From: Devosia riboflavina | GTDB lineage: Bacteria > Pseudomonadota > Alphaproteobacteria > Rhizobiales > Devosiaceae | Direction of reading: 5' to 3' | Assembly: GCF_000743575.1 (NCBI RefSeq) | Contig: NZ_JQGC01000006.1 | Span: forward strand, 248,001-312,000 | DNA length: 64,000 nucleotides | Shown: piece after piece, positions 32,120 through 41,377 of the stretch | Layout of the letters: every line of letters begins with the position of its first letter | Position numbering within the stretch: the stretch's first letter is position 1 | Made by a program: the position numbers and the translations under genes | The notes under the pieces: generated by a model | Told to the model about the DNA's origin: nothing | Databases searched by the model: none | What the model saw: the letters and a program-made list of their open reading frames with translations, nothing else

Positions 32120-34123
32120 TTAGCCTTCCAGCCACTTCACCTGTTCCGGCGTCAGCTTGATCTCGAAAGCCTTGAGGCTGTCTTCGAGTTCGACCAGACG
32201 ACGCGGCCCGATCAGCGGCACGCTGGGGAAGGGCTGGGCCAGCACATAAGCCAGCGCCACATGGATCGGATTGTGCCCGATTTGCTTGGCGAGCTCGATG
32301 GCCCGGTCGCGGCGACCAAAATTCTGCTCGTTGTACCAGACCCTTACCAGTTCCTCATTGTCGGTCTTGTCCCGGCCGGCGAGGTCGGTGAAGAACCCGC
32401 GCGCCTGGCTCGACCAGGAGAAGTTGGTGACCTGACGGTCGATCAGCCACTGCTTGAAGTCCGGCGTCGACGAGGTGACGCAGCCGCCCCAGATCGGATC
32501 AAGCATTTCGGCCAGCGCGAAGTTGTTGCTCAGCGCCTGCGGCTTGGTCTTGCCAGTGCGCTCGGCATAGGCAATTGCCTCGTCCATGCGCTCCTTGGTC
32601 CAGTTCGACCCACCAAACGGCCCACGGATACGGCCGGCCTTCACTTCCGCATCCATCGCGTCGACAAATTCACCGACCGGCACATCGACATTGTCGCGGT
32701 GCATGAAATAGACGTCGACATAGTCCGTCTGCAGGCGCTCCAGCGACTGGGTGAGCTGCTTGCCGATCACATCGGGATAGACCAGCGGCGAGTGGGCGCC
32801 CTTGCCGATCACCACGGCGTCTTCACGCACGCCGCGGCTCTTCTGCCATTCGCCAAAGAGCTTTTCGGTATAGCCGCCGCCATAGATGAAGGCGGTATCG
32901 AAAATATTGCCGCCGCGTTCCCAGAACGCGTCAAGCAGGATCGCACCGGACGAGAAGGTCTTGAAGTCTTCAAAGCCCAGCGCAACCGCCGAAGCCTGCT
33001 TCTTGAGCCCCGGAATGGAGCGCTTCGGAATGACGCCGGTATTCGGCCCAAGCTTGCGATTGTCCAAGGTGTTGAGGCGGTTGGTATATTTTTCGACCGA
33101 GTACTCGATCCCGGCATCATGGCGCCACTGATCCAGCACCCGCGCATTGCCAAGGCTATCGCCCCAGCTCATGCCCGGCGACGTAAATTCCTGGCGCCCC
33201 TCGAGAATGGCGAGCGAAGCCGCATCCGCCTCGAACGAATAGACATGCGCCGTCTCGTTGACGCTGACCGTCTCGGTCTTGCCACCCTTGATGATGTCGA
33301 TGCGGCCAAGACCCTGGTCACGATTGCCATTGGCAAACCAGAATTCCGGCACTTCGATCCGGCCTTCCGAACCATGGATGCGCAGCACATTGTCGAGGTT
33401 CGCCATCACCGCGCAGGAAACCTGCGCCACGATGCCATTCTCGAAGGTCAGGATGGCTGCCGCCCAGTCGTCCGTGCCTTCCTCGTTGAGCTTGGCCGTA
33501 CCCTGAACCTTCACCGGATCGGCAAACGGCTTGCCGAGCGCCGCGCCGGCAATCAGTCGAGCCATCGAAACCGGATACCCACCAACGTCCAGAATGCCGC
33601 CGCCGGCCAGCGCCGAAGCAAACAACCGGTGCTGCGGCTGGAACTTGCCCATCGAGAAACCAAAGCTCGACTGGATCATCCGCACTTCGCCGATGGCGCC
33701 GGATTTGATCAGGTCGATCAACTGCTTCACCTGCGGATGCAGGCGATACATGAAGGCTTCACCGGCAAAGGTGCCGGCCTTCTGGTGTGCATGGAACACG
33801 GCATCGATTTCGTGGGCCGAAAGCGCCAGCGGCTTTTCGATAAGAACATGCTTGCCGGCTTCCGCGGCCTTGATGGCCCATTCGGCGTGGCCGGTATGCG
33901 GCACGGCGATATAGACGGCGTCGATGTCTTTGTCGGCCAGCAGCGCGTCATAGCCATTGACCACCCGCACGCCGGGAAAATCCACAGCCAGGTTCGGCTT
34001 GCTGGGGTCGCGCGTGGCAATGGCTGCCAGCACGCCGTGCTTGGAGCCGTTGACCCCGCCGCGGAATGCCTTGGCAATGCTGCCGGGCCCGATAATGCCC
34101 CAGCGAATTTTCTTGTCGGTCAT
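32120..34123 (-). CDS. fusion of Gfo/Idh/MocA dehydrogenase and aldo-keto reductase
   Basis: This 667-residue protein joins two oxidoreductases. Residues 1 to about 335 are Gfo/Idh/MocA: WGIIGPGSIAKAF nucleotide motif and VLIEKPLALS (EKP lysine). Residues about 345-667 are an aldo-keto reductase with a complete tetrad: Asp409 and Tyr414 in FDTAFIYGGG, Lys441 in VIGKGAH and His475 in YFMHRDN. Both halves thus look active, so the protein may oxidise and reduce a sugar in sequence with shared cofactor. The divergent AraC regulator probably controls it. The substrate is unknown; the AraC has a cupin-like sugar-sensor layout. Confidence 0.88.
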   Translation of the reverse strand: MTDKKIRWGIIGPGSIAKAFRGGVNGSKHGVLAAIATRDPSKPNLAVDFPGVRVVNGYDALLADKDIDAVYIAVPHTGHAEWAIKAAEAGKHVLIEKPLALSAHEIDAVFHAHQKAGTFAGEAFMYRLHPQVKQLIDLIKSGAIGEVRMIQSSFGFSMGKFQPQHRLFASALAGGGILDVGGYPVSMARLIAGAALGKPFADPVKVQGTAKLNEEGTDDWAAAILTFENGIVAQVSCAVMANLDNVLRIHGSEGRIEVPEFWFANGNRDQGLGRIDIIKGGKTETVSVNETAHVYSFEADAASLAILEGRQEFTSPGMSWGDSLGNARVLDQWRHDAGIEYSVEKYTNRLNTLDNRKLGPNTGVIPKRSIPGLKKQASAVALGFEDFKTFSSGAILLDAFWERGGNIFDTAFIYGGGYTEKLFGEWQKSRGVREDAVVIGKGAHSPLVYPDVIGKQLTQSLERLQTDYVDVYFMHRDNVDVPVGEFVDAMDAEVKAGRIRGPFGGSNWTKERMDEAIAYAERTGKTKPQALSNNFALAEMLDPIWGGCVTSSTPDFKQWLIDRQVTNFSWSSQARGFFTDLAGRDKTDNEELVRVWYNEQNFGRRDRAIELAKQIGHNPIHVALAYVLAQPFPSVPLIGPRRLVELEDSLKAFEIKLTPEQVKWLEG

Positions 34124-34285
34124 GGTATGCTCCTCGAATATTTCCTTCGGCCAAGACAGGCGGCGCGGCAGGTTTCAAAACCCCGCGCATTCTCCTCCCT
34201 TGCTCTTGTGCCGAGCGATACCTAAGCTATCCACTCCTCATGAGCCGTCGCTCTTATCGGGTATTTCAAATTGGCGGATAGTAAG

Positions 34286-35200
34286 ATGGTGGAGCGCGGC
34301 TATTACGAGCCGGCCCTCGACGGCGTGGAGAACCTTCCCACCGAACTCAACATGTTCCATGCCTCGCCGCTGCTCATGCGCGCGGCCCATTGGCATGCTC
34401 AAGTGGAAGTCAATTTCATCATCCGCGGCTGGGCCCACTATGCCATGAGTGGCTACGAAGTCCGTTTCGGCGCCGGCGATCTCGCTCTCTTCTGGGGCGG
34501 CCAGCCACATCGACTCGACGACGCCTCCGAAGACCTCGTCTATGCCGGCGGCCATCTGCCGCTCGTACACTTCTTCCGCCTGCGCTTGCCGCAGGATGTG
34601 CAGGCCGGCCTTATGCAGGGCGCTGCCCTCGTCACCAAGGCCACGGACGCGTCCGACCCCGTCAATTTCGCCCGCTGGAACGACTATGTCCGTTCCGACG
34701 ACCCGCTAAAAGTCAGCATGGCCGTGGACGAACTGCTTCTCCGCATCGAGCGCATTCGCTTCGCGCCCTATGAGCTGCTCTCCGGCCACCACGCCAGATC
34801 GAACAACCACTCGACCGACCAGCACATTTCGCCCATCGTCGTCCGCATTTGCGACTACATCGCCGACAATTTCCGCGAAGACATCGACTCCGTCGACATC
34901 GCCGTGGCCGCCGATGTGCATCCGAAATACGCCATGACGGTCTTCAAGAAATGCACCGGCATGACGCTCAACGACTATGTCAGCCTCATGCGCCTCTCCT
35001 ACGCCCAGGCACTCCTCATGCGCGACGATGCTAATGTGCTGCAGGTTGCCATGGATAGCGGCTTTGGTTCGCTCAGCGCCTTCAACAAGCTCTTCCGCAA
35101 GATCGCCGGCATGTCGCCCAGCGATTTCCGCCGCGATCTGCGCTCGCGCCCCAGTTCGGTCCTGCCGCAGCGCGTGGCGGCCTGCACGCCCTATAATTGA
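34286..35200 (+). CDS. AraC-family regulator
   Basis: This 304-residue regulator has an N-terminal cupin-type sensor (LLMRAAHWHAQVEVNFIIRGWAHYAMSGYEVRFGAGDLALFWGGQPHRL) and a C-terminal pair of helix-turn-helices (ISPIVVRICDYIADNFRE...VDIAVAADVHPKYAMTVFKKCTGMTLNDYV and ALLMRDDANVLQVAMDSGFGSLSAFNKLFRKIAGMSPSDFRR). A TTG five codons upstream (34271) is an alternative start; neither has a strong ribosome site. It is divergent from the fusion dehydrogenase, a common layout for a sugar catabolic regulator and its target. Confidence 0.88.
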   Translation: MVERGYYEPALDGVENLPTELNMFHASPLLMRAAHWHAQVEVNFIIRGWAHYAMSGYEVRFGAGDLALFWGGQPHRLDDASEDLVYAGGHLPLVHFFRLRLPQDVQAGLMQGAALVTKATDASDPVNFARWNDYVRSDDPLKVSMAVDELLLRIERIRFAPYELLSGHHARSNNHSTDQHISPIVVRICDYIADNFREDIDSVDIAVAADVHPKYAMTVFKKCTGMTLNDYVSLMRLSYAQALLMRDDANVLQVAMDSGFGSLSAFNKLFRKIAGMSPSDFRRDLRSRPSSVLPQRVAACTPYN

Positions 35201-35211
35201 GGGCAGGGGCC

Positions 35212-37113
35212 ATGGGCAGGCGGCTTGCGGCGCTGACTCTGGGCCTTCTCGTCATTCTCGGCCTCGTTGCGCTCCGACTGGTCGATCCATACCCGGTCCA
35301 GGTGGCGCGCGAGACCAGCTTCGATGTCTTCCAGCAGCTAAAACCCCGCACCGCGCCGCCGGACCTGCCGGTTCGCATCATCGATATCGATGAAATATCC
35401 ATGGCCGAAATTGGCCAATGGCCCTGGCCGCGCGAAACTCTCGCGCGCCTTTCCGAACGCCTCACCGAACTCGGCGCCGCCGCCATCGCCTTCGATATTC
35501 TCTTCAGCGAAGCTGAGCGCTCCTCGGGCGGCCCGAACCCGGACGAGGTCTTCGCCACCTCCCTGAAATCGGGCCCCACCATTCTGGGCCTCGCCCAAAA
35601 CGGCAGCGCTCTCCCTGTCACCACACCGGCCAAGGCCGGCCTCGCCACCACCGGCAGCGATCCGCTAGCCGCCGTGCCCGACCTTGGCGGTGCCGCGCAA
35701 CCCCTTCCCATCCTCGCTGCCGCCGCCAGCGGTCTCGGCGTCGCCAGCCTTGATCGTCAGGGGGCAGGGGTTGCCCGCCGCTTGCCGCTCCTCTGGCGCA
35801 TAGATTCCGGCGTGATTCCAACGCTCTCCGTCGAAGCCCTGCGCGTCGCCATGGGCGTGCCCACGTTGGTCGTCATGGGCGACAATGTGGACGGACGAAC
35901 CGTTGAAGCCGTCCGGGTCGGGGATTTCTCAATCCCCACCGGCCCCACGGGCGATCTGCGGCTCTACTATCGTGAGCTTCCGCCCGAAACCTACATCCCG
36001 GCCACGGACGTTCTCGTCTCGGGTCCCCTGGTCGGTCTTGGCGTATCACTCGCCGTAGCCGCCGCTTCGGTCGCCTTCAGTTGGTGGAGCTTTTCCAGTC
36101 CGGGTCTTCTCATCGACCCCAGCTACCCGCTCTTCGCCGCTCTTGTCAGCTACGCCACCATGGCTTTTCTGCGCTTCACGGTCACTGATTTCGACCGCCG
36201 CCGCATCCGCCGCGCCTTCGGCTACTATGTCGAACCCTCGGTGCTCACCCAGATCGAAGCCGACCAGAGCCTCCTGCGCCTCGGCGGCAATGTACGCGAA
36301 TTGACCGTGATGTTCTCCGACGTCCGTAACTTTTCGGCCCTTGCCGAACGCACCACGCCGGAGCAATTGGTCAACATTCTCAATGGCCTCTTTGCCGCCC
36401 TGGGCGGCGCGATCATCCGCCATCGCGGCACCATCGACAAATTCATGGGCGACTCGGTAATGGCCTTTTGGAACGCCCCGGCCGAGGAGAGGGAGCATGC
36501 CCTTCTCGCCGGCCGCGCCGCCCTCGCCATGCGCGCTGCCCTGCGCGATCTCAATCGCGGCAGCGACGATCCCATCCATATCGGCATCGGCATCGCCACA
36601 GGCCCCGCGCTCGTGGGCAATATGGGTTTTGAAAAACGGTTCGACTATTCCTGCGTCGGCGACACAGTCAACGTCGCTAGCCGCATCGAAGGCGCCTGCA
36701 AATCGGTCGGCTACAGCATTTTGGCGACATCAGGCATGGCTGCCGAAACCCCAGGCCTGGCGCTCCTCGATGCGGGGCAGGTGGAACTCAAGGGCATGTC
36801 CGGCCGCGAACCGGTAAAGCTGCTCGTGGGCGACGAAACGCTCAAATCGAGCCCAGCCTTCGAAGAGCTGGCAACGCTCCACGCCGAACTGGTCTCCGCC
36901 CTTACGCGCGGTGTGCTCGACACAAACCTGCTAAAACGCTGCGAAGCTCTGGCCGAAAAGATCGAACCGGAACTGGTCCAGTTCTACGCAGCTCTGCCCA
37001 CCCGCCTTGCCGACTTTCCGCCTGACGAGCCGGATATGCCCTCAGGCGTTCGCCTGCGCAATGAGGCCGATGCGAGCCGAGGCGATGTGACGGCGCATCA
37101 AAATTTCCGATAG
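35212..37113 (+). CDS. CHASE2-type adenylate cyclase with shortened sensor domain
   Basis: This 633-residue membrane cyclase has an N-terminal helix (RLAALTLGLLVILGLVAL), an extracytoplasmic CHASE2 sensor (about 35-270), membrane helices, and a class III cyclase domain (about 355-530). Metal-binding Asp370 (MFSDVRNFSAL) and Asp414 (KFMGDSVMAFWN) and the GDTVNVASR motif are present, so it should be active and make cAMP. The sensor passes from ETYIPATDVL straight to GPLVGLGVSLAVAAASVAFSWW, without the usual GRIVLVG...TP...PGVEIHA segment, and only two helices follow instead of three. Its 3' end overlaps the GntR gene by 72 bases. Confidence 0.85.
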   Translation: MGRRLAALTLGLLVILGLVALRLVDPYPVQVARETSFDVFQQLKPRTAPPDLPVRIIDIDEISMAEIGQWPWPRETLARLSERLTELGAAAIAFDILFSEAERSSGGPNPDEVFATSLKSGPTILGLAQNGSALPVTTPAKAGLATTGSDPLAAVPDLGGAAQPLPILAAAASGLGVASLDRQGAGVARRLPLLWRIDSGVIPTLSVEALRVAMGVPTLVVMGDNVDGRTVEAVRVGDFSIPTGPTGDLRLYYRELPPETYIPATDVLVSGPLVGLGVSLAVAAASVAFSWWSFSSPGLLIDPSYPLFAALVSYATMAFLRFTVTDFDRRRIRRAFGYYVEPSVLTQIEADQSLLRLGGNVRELTVMFSDVRNFSALAERTTPEQLVNILNGLFAALGGAIIRHRGTIDKFMGDSVMAFWNAPAEEREHALLAGRAALAMRAALRDLNRGSDDPIHIGIGIATGPALVGNMGFEKRFDYSCVGDTVNVASRIEGACKSVGYSILATSGMAAETPGLALLDAGQVELKGMSGREPVKLLVGDETLKSSPAFEELATLHAELVSALTRGVLDTNLLKRCEALAEKIEPELVQFYAALPTRLADFPPDEPDMPSGVRLRNEADASRGDVTAHQNFR

Positions 37114-37722
37114 TTCCGCATCCCGGTCGGCAATCGCCTCGACGATGCGTTCATGCTCGGCAAGTGCCCGCTGCGCCCGGCCCGGCACGATTCTGTGCTG
37201 CATGCGATAGAGCCGGAACAGCGTATAATATTCGCCGCAGAGCAGGTCGAATAGGTGCTGGTTCCGCCCGATCCGCGCGATCATGAAGTGAAAGTCTGAA
37301 TTGGCGGTGGCCTGCCAATAGACCATGGCATCGGGCTTCGAGAGCGCATCGCGGTGGTGCGCGAGCATTGCCCGCAACTGTTCGATTTCCGCCTCGGTCG
37401 CATTCTCCGCCGCATGCCGCGCCGCCAGCCCCTCCAGCACTTCCCGGATGGTGAAAAGCTCCAGCGCATCGCCCGGCGTCGGCACGACAACACGCGCACC
37501 CTGCCGGGGCGCGCGGGTGACAAGCTTACGCTCCTCAAGCCGCCGAATAGCCTCGCGCAAGGGTCCGCGGCTGACGCCATATTGCGCGGCCAAGCGCGGT
37601 TCGCTGAGCTTGGTACCCGGCGCCAGTGTGCCGATGACGATGGCCTCACTCAACTGCTCGAACAATTGATCAGTCAGCAGCAGATCGTCTGATATCTCGA
37701 TCGTCTCGGCGTCCTGATCCAT
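37042..37722 (-). CDS. GntR-family regulator (FCD type)
   Basis: This 226-residue regulator has an N-terminal GntR winged helix (LAPGTKLSEPRLAAQYGVSRGPLREAIRRLEERKLV) and a C-terminal FCD domain (ELFTIREVLEGLAARHAAENATEAEI and HFMIARIGRN...HERIVEAIADRDAEL) which binds a metal plus organic-acid ligands. The start is uncertain between 37725 and 37722; GGAGC spacing favours 37722. It is the last gene of the tctCBA-prpD unit, 89 bases after prpD, and likely controls that operon. Confidence 0.87.
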   Translation of the reverse strand: MDQDAETIEISDDLLLTDQLFEQLSEAIVIGTLAPGTKLSEPRLAAQYGVSRGPLREAIRRLEERKLVTRAPRQGARVVVPTPGDALELFTIREVLEGLAARHAAENATEAEIEQLRAMLAHHRDALSKPDAMVYWQATANSDFHFMIARIGRNQHLFDLLCGEYYTLFRLYRMQHRIVPGRAQRALAEHERIVEAIADRDAELSEILMRRHIASARIGLIAQANA

Positions 37723-37811
37723 CATGCTCCAGCGTGGTTGCGGTCCAAAGGCCGGCTTCCATAGCCCATGGATCGCGCCACGCAAAGCGGCGCGATCCGG
37801 CTGTTCAGCCC

Positions 37812-39332
37812 TTAGAGGCCGTGGTCGAAAATACCCTGACCGGTCGGCTTTGAAGGGTTCACGCTGCCCTGCGGCAGGGCAGGAATGAGCACATCGAGCT
37901 TGCCGGCAGCGAGCCCGGCAAAACCCTTGGCCGCCTCAAGAAAGGCCTTGCGGTCGGCATCGGCCAGTTCGCCCTTGGTCAGCGTCTCGAACTTGCCGGC
38001 ATAGTCCGGCCAGGTCCAGGGATGGTTGCCATTGGGATGCGCATCGGCCACGCCACGCTCGCCGGTGATCACACGACCGTCTTCCAGCGTAACGATGATC
38101 TTGCCGCCAAAAGCGCGCTTGTCCGGATCGGGATCGAGATAACGTACCGTCCAGGACGGCTCTTCCACCGTGCGGATCTTGTGCCACAGCGCCACCGTCG
38201 AGGGCGTGCGAGCCCGCTCGCGCGTATAGGAGTCGACATGGTGCCATTTGCGGTCTTCGAGCGCGACCGCGAGGATATACATGATCGAGTGATCGAGCGT
38301 TTCGCGAGATGCTTCCGGGTCCATCTTCTGCGGATCGTTTGCGCCGGTGCCGATCACGTTGTGCGTGTGATGGCTGGTCTCGAGGAGTATGTCCTTCACC
38401 TTGGAAAGATCGCCGATCTGACCCGAAAGGTCGATGGCAAGATCGATCAGCGCCTGCGCCTGATATTCAGCCGAATGCGCCTTGGTATAGGTTTCCATGA
38501 TGCCGCGCGGGCTTTCGCCGGGGGCGGGTAAGGACACCTTGTAGGCCTCGTTCTTGCCACCGAGCATCCAGGCAAGCACCGATTCTTCGCCTTCATAGAT
38601 CGGCGACGGCGCGGCCTCGCCGCGCATGGCGCGGTCGATACATTCAATGGCAAGCTTGCCCGAGAACCCCGGCACATAGGCCTTCCACGAACTGATCTCA
38701 CCCTTGCGAGACTGGCGCGTCGAAAAGCTCAGATGCACGGCCTGGTTGACGGCCTGGAAGATCACTTCCGTAGGCAGCCCCAGCATGGCGCCGATTGCCG
38801 CGGTAGTCGCCGGCGCCAGATGCGCCACATGGTCCTTCTTGTACTTGTGCAGAGAAATGGCCTTCACCAGCGCTACATGCACTTCATAGGTGACCGCAAT
38901 GCCGCGCGCCAAGGCGCTGCCATCGATGCCCATCTGCTGCGCCACGGCGATCAGTGGCGAGATCGCATCGCCCGGATGCGAATAGTCGGCCGCAAGGAAA
39001 GTGTCGTGGAAATCCAGCTCGCGCACGGCTGTCGCATTGGCCCAGGCCGCCCATTCCGCATCGACCCGCACACCGCTGCCCAGACCATAGACCGTCGCGC
39101 CACCTTTTCGTGGGTGCGCCAGCGCCATGGCCCGCGCCGCGGCAACCGGCGCCCGGTTGATAGCCGCCAGACCAACGCTGGCATTGTCGACGATACGGCA
39201 GGCGATCATCTCGATCACGTCGGCATCGAGCGGCCCGCAATTGGCGGCAAACTCGGCAATGTGCCAGGCCAACTGCTGCTCGCGCGGCAGGTTGGCGGCG
39301 GATGGATGAACTTTTACGTCGTAGGTCTTCAT
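37812..39332 (-). CDS. prpD: MmgE/PrpD family dehydratase (2-methylcitrate dehydratase-like)
   Basis: This 506-residue protein belongs to MmgE/PrpD. Members dehydrate 2-methylcitrate or act on related citrate and itaconate derivatives. Recognisable parts are RELDFHDTFLAADYSHPGDAISPLIAVAQQMG, then SSWKAYVPGFSGKLAIECI and the long C-terminal domain. prpB, prpC and acs genes are not nearby, so the substrate may be another tricarboxylate, delivered by the TctABC transporter encoded directly upstream. The symbol marks family only. Confidence 0.87.
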   Translation of the reverse strand: MKTYDVKVHPSAANLPREQQLAWHIAEFAANCGPLDADVIEMIACRIVDNASVGLAAINRAPVAAARAMALAHPRKGGATVYGLGSGVRVDAEWAAWANATAVRELDFHDTFLAADYSHPGDAISPLIAVAQQMGIDGSALARGIAVTYEVHVALVKAISLHKYKKDHVAHLAPATTAAIGAMLGLPTEVIFQAVNQAVHLSFSTRQSRKGEISSWKAYVPGFSGKLAIECIDRAMRGEAAPSPIYEGEESVLAWMLGGKNEAYKVSLPAPGESPRGIMETYTKAHSAEYQAQALIDLAIDLSGQIGDLSKVKDILLETSHHTHNVIGTGANDPQKMDPEASRETLDHSIMYILAVALEDRKWHHVDSYTRERARTPSTVALWHKIRTVEEPSWTVRYLDPDPDKRAFGGKIIVTLEDGRVITGERGVADAHPNGNHPWTWPDYAGKFETLTKGELADADRKAFLEAAKGFAGLAAGKLDVLIPALPQGSVNPSKPTGQGIFDHGL

Positions 39333-39358
39333 GTTCGGAAGATTTCCCTATTCAGGCT

Positions 39359-40846
39359 TTAGGCGTTGGCGCGCAGGCGCTTGAGGAGAATGGGCAGTGC
39401 CAGCAGCAGCACGGCCAGAGTGATGAAAATGGCCGAGAGCGGCGTCGAAACCAGCACCAGCGGATTGCCCTGTCCGGCGGCCAGCGCCGTGCGCAACTGC
39501 GTTTCCGCCATCGGTCCAAGGATGAGCCCGATCAGTACCGGCGCGATGGGGAAGTCATAAACCCGCATCACATAGCCCGCGAGACCGACGACCAGCATGA
39601 TGGTCAGATCGACCCACGACCCCGCCAGCCCCCAGACCCCGATCATCGCAAAGACCAGAATGCCGGCATAAAGCTGCGGCCGCGGAATGCGCAGTAGCTG
39701 CACCCAGATACCCACCAGCGGCAGGTTGAGCACCAGCAGCATGACATTGCCCACATAGAGCGAGGCAATCAGCCCCCAGATCAGCGCCGGGTTGGACGTG
39801 AACAGGAACGGCCCCGGCTGCAGCCCATAATTCTGGAACGCCGCCAGCAGCACCGCCGCAGTCGCCGAAGTCGGCAGGCCCAGCGTCAGCAATGGCACGA
39901 GAATACCCGCCGCCGCCGCATTGTTCGCCGCTTCCGGCCCGGCCACGCCTTCGATAGCACCCTTGCCGAACTCTTCGGGATATTTGGTCAGCTTCCGCTC
40001 CAGCGTATAGCTGAGCATGGTAGGAATTTCCGAACCGCTGCCGGGCAGGGCGCCCATCGGGAACCCGATCGCCGTGCCGCGCAGCCATGGCTTCCACGAC
40101 CGCGCAAAATCCTGCTTGGTCATCCAGAGCTGGCCCTTGATCGGCGCCATCACCCCCGGCGTCGTTCGATAGCGGCTTGCGACATAGAGGATTTCACCGA
40201 CCGCAAAGAGCGAGACCAGCACCACCGTCAGCGCAATGCCCCGCAAAAGCTGCATATTGCCGAAGGTGAGGCGCGGCTGCCCCGTCATCGTATCGATGCC
40301 GATCACACCAATGGCAATGCCGAGGAACAGCGACACGAACCCGCGCGTACGCGACGTGCCCATCACCACGGCCACCGAGCAGAAGGCCAGCGCCGTAATC
40401 GCAAAATAATCCGTCGGCTTGAAATAGAAGGCCAGCTCGGCCACAGCGGGCGCCGCAAAAGTCAGCGCCAGCGTCGCGATTGTGCCCGCGACAAACGACC
40501 CAATCGCCGCCGTCGCCAGCGCCGCCGCGCCACGCCCGGCGCGGGCCATCTTGTTGCCCTCCAGCGCGGTCATCATCGACCCCGCCTCACCCGGCGTATT
40601 GAGCAGGATGGATGTCGTCGACCCGCCATACATCGCGCCATAGAGAATACCGGCGAACATGATGAAGGCGGAGGTCGGGGCGAGCGCCGTGGTTACCGGC
40701 AGCAGCAGCGCAATGGTCAACGCCGGCCCGATACCGGGCAGAATGCCGATGGCGGTGCCAAGCACCGATCCGACCAGCGCCCACATGAGATTTGTCGGCT
40801 GCAGCGCAACGCTGAAGCCATGCAGCAGAAGCTCGAAAGTTTCCAC
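39359..40846 (-). CDS. tctA: tripartite tricarboxylate transporter, large permease TctA
   Basis: TctA is the twelve-helix permease of the sodium-driven, binding-protein-dependent TctABC system. The 495 residues contain [52 protein letters not shown] and the matching second-half motif [21 protein letters not shown]...[29 protein letters not shown]. tctB ends three bases upstream and prpD starts 26 bases downstream, so it is one transcript. Confidence 0.94.
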   Translation of the reverse strand: METFELLLHGFSVALQPTNLMWALVGSVLGTAIGILPGIGPALTIALLLPVTTALAPTSAFIMFAGILYGAMYGGSTTSILLNTPGEAGSMMTALEGNKMARAGRGAAALATAAIGSFVAGTIATLALTFAAPAVAELAFYFKPTDYFAITALAFCSVAVVMGTSRTRGFVSLFLGIAIGVIGIDTMTGQPRLTFGNMQLLRGIALTVVLVSLFAVGEILYVASRYRTTPGVMAPIKGQLWMTKQDFARSWKPWLRGTAIGFPMGALPGSGSEIPTMLSYTLERKLTKYPEEFGKGAIEGVAGPEAANNAAAAGILVPLLTLGLPTSATAAVLLAAFQNYGLQPGPFLFTSNPALIWGLIASLYVGNVMLLVLNLPLVGIWVQLLRIPRPQLYAGILVFAMIGVWGLAGSWVDLTIMLVVGLAGYVMRVYDFPIAPVLIGLILGPMAETQLRTALAAGQGNPLVLVSTPLSAIFITLAVLLLALPILLKRLRANA

Positions 40847-40849
40847 GTC

Positions 40850-41377
40850 CTACACTCCCAGAGGCGGGAAAAACCGGCCCAGTTGCAGCCCAAGCTGGTT
40901 GAAGAGGAACCAGGCGGCGCAAGCCAGGATGGCGCCACAAATGAGATCGAGCCACCAGCGGCGCGAGCCAAAAGCATTGGCGACCAGCACGAATGACAGC
41001 GTCGCGGTAAACGGCATGCCCAGCGGTCCCATGGTGGCAATCGGCAAGGCGACGGCAACGAGGGCGGTCAGAAAGGCCCGTTTGTCCATCTTGTTCGAGC
41101 CGTCGGCGTCTTCGGCGTCCTGCGCCTCAAAACTTTCGCCGCGCCAGATTTGCAGCACCAGAATGGCGCCCAAAATAAGCAGGCCCGCCCCGGCAATGGT
41201 CACGAAAAGACCCGGACCCACGGCCGCATAGCGCGCGCCCTGCGGCAGCCCGAAGGCGTTGTAGAGCCACACCGCGCCCATCGCCATCAGGCCGATGCCG
41301 ATCCAATAGGGTTTTGGCGAAGCGGGGGCAGCCGCCTGGCTGCCCCCTTCCGTCGTGTTGCGCTCGTCAGTTGACAA
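40850..41377 (-). CDS. tctB: tripartite tricarboxylate transporter, small subunit TctB
   Basis: This 175-residue membrane protein has four hydrophobic segments (about 25-45, 53-73, 95-118 and 130-165) and the layout of TctB subunits, which are poorly conserved in sequence. It overlaps the tctC stop by eleven bases and is followed by tctA after three bases. It works with TctA and the periplasmic binding protein TctC. Confidence 0.88.
   Translation of the reverse strand: MSTDERNTTEGGSQAAAPASPKPYWIGIGLMAMGAVWLYNAFGLPQGARYAAVGPGLFVTIAGAGLLILGAILVLQIWRGESFEAQDAEDADGSNKMDKRAFLTALVAVALPIATMGPLGMPFTATLSFVLVANAFGSRRWWLDLICGAILACAAWFLFNQLGLQLGRFFPPLGV

Noticed and set aside
32030..34225. 731-codon plus-strand frame opposite the fusion dehydrogenase
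   Set aside because: Arg/His-rich composition without domains; the minus-strand fusion has intact catalytic motifs on both halves.
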